A stretch of DNA of 35,970 nt, from assembly GCA_012032065.1 (NCBI GenBank), contig JAAURV010000002.1:1-35970 (forward strand). Direction: 5' to 3'. This stretch comes from Hyphomicrobiales bacterium (GTDB lineage Bacteria > Pseudomonadota > Alphaproteobacteria > Rhizobiales > Aestuariivirgaceae). Below the pieces are notes generated by a model. That model worked only from the letters and a program-made list of their open reading frames with translations. It searched no databases and had not been told where the DNA came from. Both the position numbers and the translations under genes were made by a program. Position 1 is the first letter of the stretch; each line of letters begins with the position of its first letter. Below, piece after piece: positions 26,391 to 33,753 of the stretch.

Positions 26391-26453
26391 GCCAATTTAC
26401 CAATTCTTGTGCGGAGGGAAGCCAAGGTCGCTCCGATTGGCGGAGGAATTGGT
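26391..26453 (+). promoter_or_regulatory. Leader with interleaved inverted repeats around the SGNH gene ribosome site
   Basis: GCCAAT (26391-26396) is complementary to ATTGGC (26436-26441), and ACCAATTC (26399-26406) to GAATTGGT (26446-26453). The pairs interleave, so they could form a pseudoknot or two alternative hairpins. The second right arm abuts GGAGGA (26442-26447), the ribosome site of the SGNH gene. Function is unproven. Confidence 0.3.
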
Positions 26454-26454
26454 T

Positions 26455-27794
26455 ATGTCGTCTGAGGTTATGCAGGCAGGCTGGGCGCGCCCGATGCGGC
26501 GGCGATTCTGGCCGATGCCCGTCAGGCCTTGAGGTCTCAGAGCCGCTTGGCCAAGAAAGCGGATATTGCCAAAGTGCAGAAAGCCCCGGCTGTAGCCATG
26601 CCGGCGTATGACGCCGTTCCCTCGCCCCTAGCTCCTGCCGTAGTTGCCCAACCCGTCGAGCAGGCCAAAGCCGCGCCAGGATCCGGAAGACCGGGCCGTT
26701 ACGCGCTGCTCTGCGCCGCGTTTGCAATCGCGGGCATCGCTTCGGTCTTCACCGCGAACCGGATGTTTGCCCTGGAGATGTATGACGAGAAGGGCATGGC
26801 GCCCGCCGTTGCCGCCTTCGCCGAAGGCAAGAACTACGCCGTCTTCGATCTCAATCTCAATATCCGCAAGCTCCGTGACAAGCAGATTGCGCAGATGAAA
26901 GACACGCCCGATGTCGTCATCTTCGGCGCGAGCCACTGGCAGGAAGCTCATTCGGGCCTCGTCCGCCACAAGAAAATGTACAATTCGCATATTCACCGCG
27001 ACTATTGGGAAGACCTGCTGGCTGTCCCCGAGATGTGGGTCAGGAACGGCAAGCTGCCGAAGCAGGTGATCATCAGCATCCGCGACAACCAATTCGTGCC
27101 GGTCGGTATGCGCAACGACTTCCTGTGGGAGCCGGGCATTCCATATTACAGGCAGATGGCCGAGAGGCTTGGCCTTCCGGTCCGGGACTTCTTCAAGACG
27201 CTGCCCTGGCAGAGAATGCGCGAGCGCACATCGCTGGCGATGCTCTTCAGCAATGTCACCCGCTGGTATAACGCCGAAGCAAAACCGCAGGCAACCAAGG
27301 AAACGAAACTCGACAAGCTCGATATCCTGCTGCCGGATGGCTCGATCATCTGGTCCAGGGAGCATATGGCGCTGTTCACGCGGGAACGCACGATCCAGTC
27401 GTCGAGGGAATTCGCCGATCAGAAGCGCAACAGTCCGCCGGTTGTCGATGAAGCCGGCGTGGCTCAGTTCGAGAAGCTTCTCGCTTTCTACAAGTCGAAG
27501 GGCGTCGAGGTCTATCTCGCGCATCCGCCGTTCAATCCGGATTTCTACGATAGCCTGGCGGGATCGCCTTATGCCGAGGGCCTGCGCAAGATCGAAGCCT
27601 TGACCAAGGACATCGCCTCCCGGCATGGACTGAAGATCATCGGCAGTTTCAATCCGCATGACGTCGGCTGCACGGCGGAGATGTACATCGACGCCGAGCA
27701 CGCCAACGATCAATGTCTTGGCAAGATTTTCGCGCAGTTCGAGGAGATGGACCTCAAGGGCGTGGCCTTGCGCGGAACGCAGGGAGCCAACTGA
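26455..27794 (+). CDS. Membrane-anchored SGNH/AlgX-DltD-like protein, partner of MBOAT, one frameshift
   Basis: About 446 residues when joined. ATG 26455 has an excellent ribosome site (GGAGGA, 26442-26447, 7 bases upstream) and encodes MSSEVMQAG; one base later the frame shifts and continues LGAPDAAAILADARQALRSQSRLAKK. A proline/alanine-rich linker precedes one membrane helix (RYALLCAAFAIAGIASVF, about residues 82-99), followed by a periplasmic domain. That domain has VVIFGASHW, with Ser160 as the likely nucleophile, and DAEH (Asp413, His416), the Asp-x-x-His of SGNH hydrolases. This is the pattern of AlgJ/AlgX, PatB and DltD proteins that work with MBOAT enzymes. The stop overlaps the MBOAT ATG (ATGA). 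It may complete acyl transfer to an extracellular polymer. Confidence 0.75.
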
Positions 27795-29311
27795 TGTCTT
27801 TCACGTCTTTCCAGTTCATTTTCGTTTTCCTGCCGGTCTGCTACGCGGGTTTCCTGCTCTGCCACCGTTACGGCGGCTGGACCTGGGCCACGCATTTTCT
27901 CGCAGCCGCTTCGCTTGCCTTCTACGGCATGTTCGGCTTGCCGCTGCTGCTCGTGCTGCTCGGATCGATCTCATTCAACTACGTGGCGGGCAGGGCAATC
28001 CTGGCGCAGGAGGAAAACCGCGGCGCGGCAAAGCTGATGCTCATGGGCGCCATCGGCGCTAACCTCGCGCTGCTGGGCTATCTCAAATACACCAACTTCT
28101 TCATCGACGTGCTGAACCAGCTCGGCGGCACCTCGTTCGGGCATCATCATTTGCTGCTGGCCATCGGCGTTTCGTTTTTCACCTTCATCCAGATCGGCTA
28201 TCTGATTGACGCCTACAATCGCCAGCTTTTGCCCGCATCCTTCAGCCGCTACGTGGTATTCGCCGGCTTCTTTCCATGCGTGACCGCGGGTCCGCTGGTC
28301 ATGCAGCGCGAGATCATGGAGCAGCTCCATGAGCGAAACGATCCTGCCTTCGACTCGCGCCGCCTTGCCATCGGACTCACCATGTTCGGCATGGGCCTGT
28401 TCAAGAAGGTCGTGCTGGCCGACTCAATCGCTCCGTATGCGGATGTTCTCTTCAACGGCGTTGCCGCCGGTGGCGCGGTCGATCCCGTCGGCGCTTGGCT
28501 GGGTGCTGGCTGCTACACGCTGCAGCTCTACTTCGACTTCTCCGGCTATTCCGACATGGCGATCGGCCTTGGCTACATCTTTGGCATCAAGCTCCCGCTC
28601 AACTTCGACTCGCCCTTCAAGGCGACCAACATCTCGGACTTCTGGCGCCGCTGGCACATAACCATGACGCGGTTCTTCACCAACTACATCTATTCGGGGC
28701 TTGCCATGAAAGGCATGCGTTCCGAAGCGAGCCGCAGGGGAGCGCTGCCCCGCTTCGCGCTGGTTGCCGCCATTCCCGCCATCCTCACGTTCTTCGTCGC
28801 AGGTTTGTGGCATGGCGCGGGCTGGACCTTTGCTCTCTATGGTTTGCTCCATGGCGTTGCCATTGCCGTCTACCTCGGCTGGCGCGAGTTCTCGCCGAGC
28901 CGCTTGCCGGATCCCGTCGCCTGGTTCCTGACGATGAGCGTTGTCGTGACGGGCCTCGTGATCTTCCGCGCGGCGGACCTTGCGACGGCGGGCGTCATCC
29001 TCGGAAATATGTGGGGCCTCTCGTTCCTCGGCATTGTCGACGGTTCGGTTGCCGCCGCGGGCCTCGACATCGGCCGGGCGTTGTCCTTCATCATTCTGCT
29101 TGGCGCGATCGTGCTGCTTCTGCCCAACACGCAGCAAATCCTGCATCGCGACTGGCCGAGCAGCGACACAAAGCCCGCGGCGACGGAAGCGCGCGCCGGT
29201 CTCCTGGCTTGGCGTCCAGCATTCAGCGGCGCTTTCGCAGTCGGCTTCGGTTACGCCGTGGCGCTCACGTCGATCGGCGCGGGCACTGGCTTCCTTTACT
29301 ACCAATTCTAA
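27794..29311 (+). CDS. MBOAT-family membrane acyltransferase (DltB/AlgI-like)
   Basis: This 505-residue polytopic membrane-bound O-acyltransferase begins SFTSFQFIFVFLPVCYAGF, like AlgI/DltB/PatA. The core has YTLQLYFDFSGYSDMAIGLGYIFGIKLPLNFDSPF, then ISDFWRRWHITMTRFF (His288) and LWHGAGWTFALYGLLHG (His340, the invariant catalytic MBOAT histidine). Enzymes of this group pass an acyl group from a cytoplasmic donor, such as a carrier-protein thioester in DltB, across the membrane to a surface polymer or a partner protein. It overlaps the SGNH gene by one base and is followed 17 bases later by an amino acid:carrier protein ligase and a carrier protein, so the likely donor is an aminoacyl thioester. 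Confidence 0.9.
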   Translation: MSFTSFQFIFVFLPVCYAGFLLCHRYGGWTWATHFLAAASLAFYGMFGLPLLLVLLGSISFNYVAGRAILAQEENRGAAKLMLMGAIGANLALLGYLKYTNFFIDVLNQLGGTSFGHHHLLLAIGVSFFTFIQIGYLIDAYNRQLLPASFSRYVVFAGFFPCVTAGPLVMQREIMEQLHERNDPAFDSRRLAIGLTMFGMGLFKKVVLADSIAPYADVLFNGVAAGGAVDPVGAWLGAGCYTLQLYFDFSGYSDMAIGLGYIFGIKLPLNFDSPFKATNISDFWRRWHITMTRFFTNYIYSGLAMKGMRSEASRRGALPRFALVAAIPAILTFFVAGLWHGAGWTFALYGLLHGVAIAVYLGWREFSPSRLPDPVAWFLTMSVVVTGLVIFRAADLATAGVILGNMWGLSFLGIVDGSVAAAGLDIGRALSFIILLGAIVLLLPNTQQILHRDWPSSDTKPAATEARAGLLAWRPAFSGAFAVGFGYAVALTSIGAGTGFLYYQF

Positions 29312-29327
29312 CGGTGAGGTGAGAAAC

Positions 29328-30539
29328 GTGAATAAGCATTCAACCGACTTCAACCAGATCGTCCTCGATCTGCCACGGCAGGTGGACACGGAAGTCGCGG
29401 GCGACATCGAAAAGGAATCGGTATTCGTGTCGCCCTGGATCGAACGGATCAAGGTCAACGAGGACCGCAGCTCGGTAAACGTCGAGCTGCGCCCTGGCGC
29501 CAACGTCGAGGAGGTCGCGGGCAAGGCACGCCGCTATCTCGATGTCATGGCGAAGCAACTCTCGGGCTTCGAGATCAAGGTGTTCATCGAGACCAAACGC
29601 AAGGACACCGGTCCGTATCAGCTCGGCGTCAACGAAGGCCTGATCGAGCGCGGCTGGATGCACGACTACGGCAAGGGCCAGGTCGCATACTCCGGCCCCG
29701 TGCTCAAGCTTGCAAGGCTGATCAACGAGCGCTCGGGCGAACTTTACGCTCAGGCCTTCGGCGCCAAGGACGGCCACTTCCCGGCGATGGTCGACGCGGA
29801 CACACTGCAGAAGTGCGGCTATTTCGATTCGCATCCCAATGCGGTGACGTTCCTCGGCAACGTGGTCGAGGACATCGACGCGCTGGAAGAATTTCGTGTC
29901 GCCAACTCTTGCTCGGAAGGCGCGATCCTCCCTCCGCATGAACACATCCATGTGGACGGCATGTGCCTCAACCCGGCGGCGTGCTTCCCGTGCTATCCGA
30001 CATTGACGGGCAAGACCTTCGCGGACGGCGCGGCCTATTCGTGGCTCGGCCGGGTGTTCCGCTACGAGTCGCGCAACATCAACGGGCTTGACCGGCTTTA
30101 CGAATTCAACGTCCGCGAACTCGTTTTCGTCGGCAGCGAGGACTACGTGCGTTCGTGCCGCGCGAAAGCTCTTCCCATCGTCGAGGACGCTCGCCAGCCT
30201 GATCGACATCGACTGCACGGTGCAGACGGCGACGATCCGTTCTTCGCCACCGTCTCCGCCGCCAAGAAATTCTGGCAGGCAGCGCAGGAAGTGAAGAACG
30301 AGATCAAGATCCCGGCGCTCTCATCGGATGGCAGCGTCAAGCAGCTCGCCTGCGGCTCGATCAATCTGCACGGAAATTTCTTCGGCAAACGTTTCGGCTT
30401 CAACGACGGAGCCGGTGAGCCGGCCCAGACCGGTTGCGTCGGCCTGGGGATCGAGCGCTGGGTGCTGGCTGCATTCACGCAACATGGTTTCGACGAACGG
30501 CGGTGGCCCGAGTCCGTTCGCGAAAAACTCTTTGGATAA
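29328..30539 (+). CDS. Amino acid:[carrier protein] ligase, class II aaRS-like, with a compensated frameshift pair
   Basis: 403 residues. The protein resembles the catalytic core of archaeal-type seryl-tRNA synthetase, as do the Bradyrhizobium and Agrobacterium ligases that adenylate glycine or alanine and load it on a carrier protein. Motif 2 is VFRYESRN...RLYEFNVRELVFVG; motif 3 is GCVGLGIERW. Candidate zinc ligands include Cys195 (ANSCSEG) and the Cys in QLACGSINLHG. About 95 N-terminal residues precede the core, longer than the roughly 320-350 residues I recall for characterised members. Between about 30187 and 30233 the frame reads ARQPDRHRLHGADGD, whereas the next frame reads LASLIDIDCTVQTAT, clearly the true sequence: one extra G and one missing G cancel. 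GTG 29328 has GAGG 8 bases upstream. Confidence 0.87.
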   Translation: MNKHSTDFNQIVLDLPRQVDTEVAGDIEKESVFVSPWIERIKVNEDRSSVNVELRPGANVEEVAGKARRYLDVMAKQLSGFEIKVFIETKRKDTGPYQLGVNEGLIERGWMHDYGKGQVAYSGPVLKLARLINERSGELYAQAFGAKDGHFPAMVDADTLQKCGYFDSHPNAVTFLGNVVEDIDALEEFRVANSCSEGAILPPHEHIHVDGMCLNPAACFPCYPTLTGKTFADGAAYSWLGRVFRYESRNINGLDRLYEFNVRELVFVGSEDYVRSCRAKALPIVEDARQPDRHRLHGADGDDPFFATVSAAKKFWQAAQEVKNEIKIPALSSDGSVKQLACGSINLHGNFFGKRFGFNDGAGEPAQTGCVGLGIERWVLAAFTQHGFDERRWPESVREKLFG

Positions 30540-30569
30540 ACAGGGCAAAAGAGGCGACAGGAGACTGAA

Positions 30570-30827
30570 ATGCAACTCTACAACATCATCGGCAAAGTTC
30601 TGGGCGTGGATCCGGCTACTCTCTCGGAGGACTCGAACGCGCAAAATACCCCCAAGTGGGACTCGCTCCGCCACATCGAAGTGGTGTTTGCGATGGAGAG
30701 CGCGTTTCACGTGCGCTTCACGATGCCGGAAATCGCGAGCCTTCGCAATCTCGGCGACATCCGGAAGCTCTTGCTCTCGAAGAACGTCAGGCTGAACGAA
30801 CCCGAAAACCAACGCCGCGTCGCCTAA
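30570..30827 (+). CDS. Acyl carrier protein-like aminoacyl carrier protein
   Basis: An 85-residue phosphopantetheine-binding carrier protein. The attachment motif is WDSLRH, with Ser32 as the site of the 4'-phosphopantetheine arm. Flanking features of the four-helix fold are visible: a first helix ending VLGVDP, then WDSLRHIEVVFAMESAFHVRFTMPEIASLRNLGDI. AGGAG at 30559-30563 lies 6 bases before ATG 30570. It follows the ligase gene by 30 bases, which strongly suggests that it is the ligase's substrate, giving an aminoacyl thioester for the MBOAT enzyme, as DltC does for DltB. A housekeeping fatty-acid role is unlikely, as no fatty acid genes are nearby. Confidence 0.9.
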   Translation: MQLYNIIGKVLGVDPATLSEDSNAQNTPKWDSLRHIEVVFAMESAFHVRFTMPEIASLRNLGDIRKLLLSKNVRLNEPENQRRVA

Positions 30828-30841
30828 ACGTGGATAGTAAC

Positions 30842-30862
30842 GCCGCGAAATCAGTTCGCGGC
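30842..30862 (+). other. Hairpin between carrier protein and c-di-GMP genes
   Basis: GCCGCGAA (30842-30849) and TTCGCGGC (30855-30862) form a perfect 8-bp stem with a 5-base loop, 15 bases after the carrier-protein stop and 14 before the next ATG. There is no T-run. It could reduce read-through, stabilise the upstream mRNA, or position the ribosome site (GCGGGG) just beyond it. Confidence 0.5.
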
Positions 30863-30876
30863 AGCGGGGCACGGCT

Positions 30877-32915
30877 ATGATCGAGAGCAACACACTGCGG
30901 ATACTGGTCGTCGATGACGACGACGACGATCTTTACCTCATCAACGATGCGTTGGCTGAGGTCAAGGATACGCGCTACGCGGTCGAGGCCGTCACTTCGG
31001 CGCTCGCCGCGATGAGCAAACTCGTGGCGAACACGTACGACACGATCATCTGCGATTACCGTCTGGGCGCTGTAACCGGCGTCGACTTCATCCGCAACTT
31101 GCGGGCTGCCGGAGTGGAGACACCGGTGATCCTGCTGACGGGTCTCGCGGCGCATACGGTTGACCGCGCGGCGCTCGAAGCGGGTGCATCCGACTTCTTG
31201 CCCAAGGGCTCGCTCAGCCCCGTGGTGCTCGACCGCTCGATCCGCTACGCGATGGCGCATGCCGACAGGCAACGGTTGTTGCAGGCAGTTCTGCGCAGCA
31301 CGACGTCTGGCATCGCGGTGCTCAATGGCGAAGGGCGGATCACGCTGTGGAACCCTCGCTTCCTCGAGTTCGCGCAATCGGCCTTTGGAGAAGAGAGCGA
31401 CCGCCTCGACCAGATCGTGGCCCTCGTCCAAAACGCGGTTTCGAAGGACATCATCGCCGGCGACCGTGTTGTGGAATGGCACCGAACGGCGCTGCCGGAC
31501 GGCGATACGGTTCTGGCGCTCCATGACGTGACGGCGCGTGTCAGCGAGTTGAAAGAGCGCGAACGCGCCGAGCAGCGCATCCGCAAGATCGCCATGACCG
31601 ATGCGCTGACGGGCCTTCCCAACCGGATGGCGTTTAATGACAGGCTCGACCGGTCGATTGCGGACGCTGCTTCGAATGGCTCCCGCATCGCGGTGTTGAG
31701 CTTCGACTTCGACCGGTTCAAGGAAGTGAACGATCTCTTCGGGCACGCGGCCGGAGACGAGTTGCTGCGGTCCACGTCCGAACGACTAGGCCGCATCCTG
31801 AGCTCGCGCGAATATGTTGCGCGGCTGGGTGGAGACGAGTTCGTGATGATTCACGACTTCCCCGACAGCGAAAGTATTCAGGCGCTTTCCGACCGTCTCG
31901 TGAACGAACTCTCGCGTCCCATCGAATGGGACGGTCGCGTTGTCGAAGCGGGCGTCAGCGTCGGCATCTCATACTTCCCGGAACATGGGCAGGAGCGCGA
32001 CACGCTCCTCGCCAATGCCGATCTCGCCATGTATCGCGCCAAGTGCGATACCGGCCGCTCGGTTTGCATCTTCGATGCGAGCATGGACCAGTTCGTCCGC
32101 GAACGGCGCAAGATCGCGCTCGATCTCCGCCGCGCCATTCAGGACAACGAGCTCAGCCTCTATTTCCAGCCGCAATATGCCGCGGGCGATGGCGGGCTTG
32201 CGGGCTTCGAGGCTTTGCTCCGGTGGAAGAGCCGCACGCGCGGTTTCGTTTCGCCGGCCGATTTCATCCTGATCGCCGAGGAAAACGGCATGATCAACGA
32301 AATCGACGAGTGGGTGATCCGCCAGGCCTGCCAGATCGCGGCCAAATGGGAATCGAACGCGAAAGTCGCGGTGAACATTTCCGCGAAGGCGATCTGCCAT
32401 GCTGGCGTCACCGACACGGTGCGCAACATCATTCTCGAAACCGGTCTTTCGCCCTCGCGCCTCGAACTCGAAGTTACCGAAACCGCGCTGATCCACGATC
32501 TCAACCGCGCGCTGCACAATCTCCGCCAGATCAAGGCGCTGGGAATCTCCATCGCCATGGATGACTTCGGAACCGGCTACTCTTCGCTGTCGCTGCTCAA
32601 TTCGTTCCCCTTGACAGGATCAAGATCGACAAGTCTTTTATCCAGGCCATCGGGCAGACGGCGCGGGCCGAGACCATCTTCCGCGCAGTCGTGGGCCTTG
32701 GCACCGCATTGCAAGTGCCGGTACTGGTCGAAGGCGTCGAAACGCGCGACCAGCTTGACTTCGCCAAGGCGCAGGGCTGCAACGAGTTCCAGGGATACTA
32801 TTTTGGAAGACCGGTTCCGGAAGCGGAGACATACGCTATTGCGAGCGGCAGAGCGCAGGGGAACGGCGACCGGTTCCAAAGCGCCGCGGACGGTCTCCTC
32901 GAGGCCGTTGCCTAA
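30877..32915 (+). CDS. REC-PAS-GGDEF-EAL cyclic-di-GMP enzyme, one frameshift
   Basis: About 679 residues when joined. Order: receiver domain (residues 7-125, acidic DDDDDD, phospho-acceptor Asp60 in ICDYRLG), a short PAS-like region (about 130-215), GGDEF (motif RLGGDEF, residues 318-322) and EAL (GFEALLRW, Glu445). Both catalytic motifs are intact, so it could make and break c-di-GMP. The inhibitory RxxD site before GGDEF is absent (SSRE instead). After DDFGTGYSSLSLLNSFP the frame goes wrong; the next frame gives DRIKIDKSFIQAIGQ and VLVEGVETRDQLDFAKAQGC to a stop at 32915, so one base is missing near 32613. The uncorrected frame runs to 32955. The receiver may be phosphorylated by a separate kinase. 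Confidence 0.88.
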
Positions 32916-33517
32916 CTGGCGAGCTTCTTCTGTGCGTTGCGGAACGAACGCCTGAGCCAGGGCACGTCGGGCGCTTCCCAGTTGGGTGCGTTCCCACACA
33001 CGAGGTCGAAGAACGCCACGGCTGTTGCCGGGCTTTCGAGCGAGTTCTCGCGGAAGGAATCCCAGAATGCCGGATCGTCGGAGAGACCGGATGCGCGCGG
33101 CTCTTCTTCGCCCATCTCTTTTAGAATGGCCGAAGCGACCGACAAGCAGAAGCTGGTGTAGGCATAACCCTCCGGCCAACGCTCCATCGACCGGCTGAGT
33201 TCCTTCTCGGCACTCCCCGTGTTCTGGCCGGTGCGCAGCGGCGACGCGGCGACGAGCTCCTTCAGCATCATGCCGGCCGCGTAAATCACGAAGTCATGGC
33301 GGTTGACGCCGGCCAAGTGCTTGGCCTTGTCGAAGGCCTGACGCCATTTCGAGAAGGCTTCGGCCAAAGCTTCGGTATCGACCAGGGGTTTTAGGCCGGT
33401 TCCATCGAACAAGAGCGTGAGGTTCCGTTCGAAGGTCCACATGATCGTGCGGAAGCGCCGCGCCTCGTGGCTGAGGTCGCCCAGGTCCGCAACTTCGTTT
33501 TTGAGTGGCGTCAACAT
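32912..33517 (-). CDS. Unrecognised soluble protein
   Basis: A 201-residue protein with no signal peptide or membrane segment that I cannot assign to a family. It appears mostly helical, with FRTIMWTFERNLTLLFDGTG, a central NRHDFVIYAAGMMLKELVAASPL and an aromatic-rich C-terminal half (YAYTSFCLSVASAILKEMG, DPAFWDSFRENS, PDVPWLRRSFRNAQKKLAS). Composition and continuous frame across 600 bases look like a real gene. It converges tail to tail with the c-di-GMP gene, the stop codons overlapping by 4 bases, and diverges from the solute-binding protein gene. Start ATG 33517 is the first in frame. Confidence 0.65.
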   Translation of the reverse strand: MLTPLKNEVADLGDLSHEARRFRTIMWTFERNLTLLFDGTGLKPLVDTEALAEAFSKWRQAFDKAKHLAGVNRHDFVIYAAGMMLKELVAASPLRTGQNTGSAEKELSRSMERWPEGYAYTSFCLSVASAILKEMGEEEPRASGLSDDPAFWDSFRENSLESPATAVAFFDLVCGNAPNWEAPDVPWLRRSFRNAQKKLAS

Positions 33518-33575
33518 CTGCTAGTCTGCCCAGACTGCCGGACCTGCAAAAAGTGCAACCCTTAAAATGAAACAT

Positions 33576-33604
33576 TTGCATCCAGCCCTGTCTGTTTGTA
33601 TAGT
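33576..33604 (+). promoter_or_regulatory. Candidate promoter of the Tat-exported binding-protein gene
   Basis: TTGCAT (33576-33581), a 17-base spacer and TATAGT (33599-33604, 5/6 match) give a plausible sigma-70 promoter about 150 bases before ATG 33754. The region is AT-rich compared with its surroundings. The -35 is weak (TTG only). Confidence 0.4.
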
Positions 33605-33627
33605 AATCGAAAGAAAGATACAAATTT

Positions 33628-33686
33628 GCCGGGCTACGCATCCGGCGGGAGGGAGGATCGGCCGGCGCAACTGCCGGATTGGGCAG
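33628..33686 (+). other. Structured GC-rich 5' leader
   Basis: Several complementary arms overlap here: GCCGG (33628-33632) with CCGGC (33642-33646), ATCCGGC (33640-33646) with GCCGGAT (33673-33679), and CTGCC (33671-33675) with GGCAG (33682-33686). They are mutually exclusive pairings in the leader of the binding-protein gene. I recognise no known riboswitch. Confidence 0.25.
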
Positions 33687-33753
33687 CCTTACATGCGCGA
33701 GCCCCTGCATACCGTCTTCAAAAAGAACACGCACAGGAAAAGGAGGAAACCCT

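Noticed and set aside
32691-32915. Separate small gene encoding an EAL fragment
   Set aside because: It is simply the C-terminal part of the EAL domain of the gene starting at 30877, displaced by one missing base.
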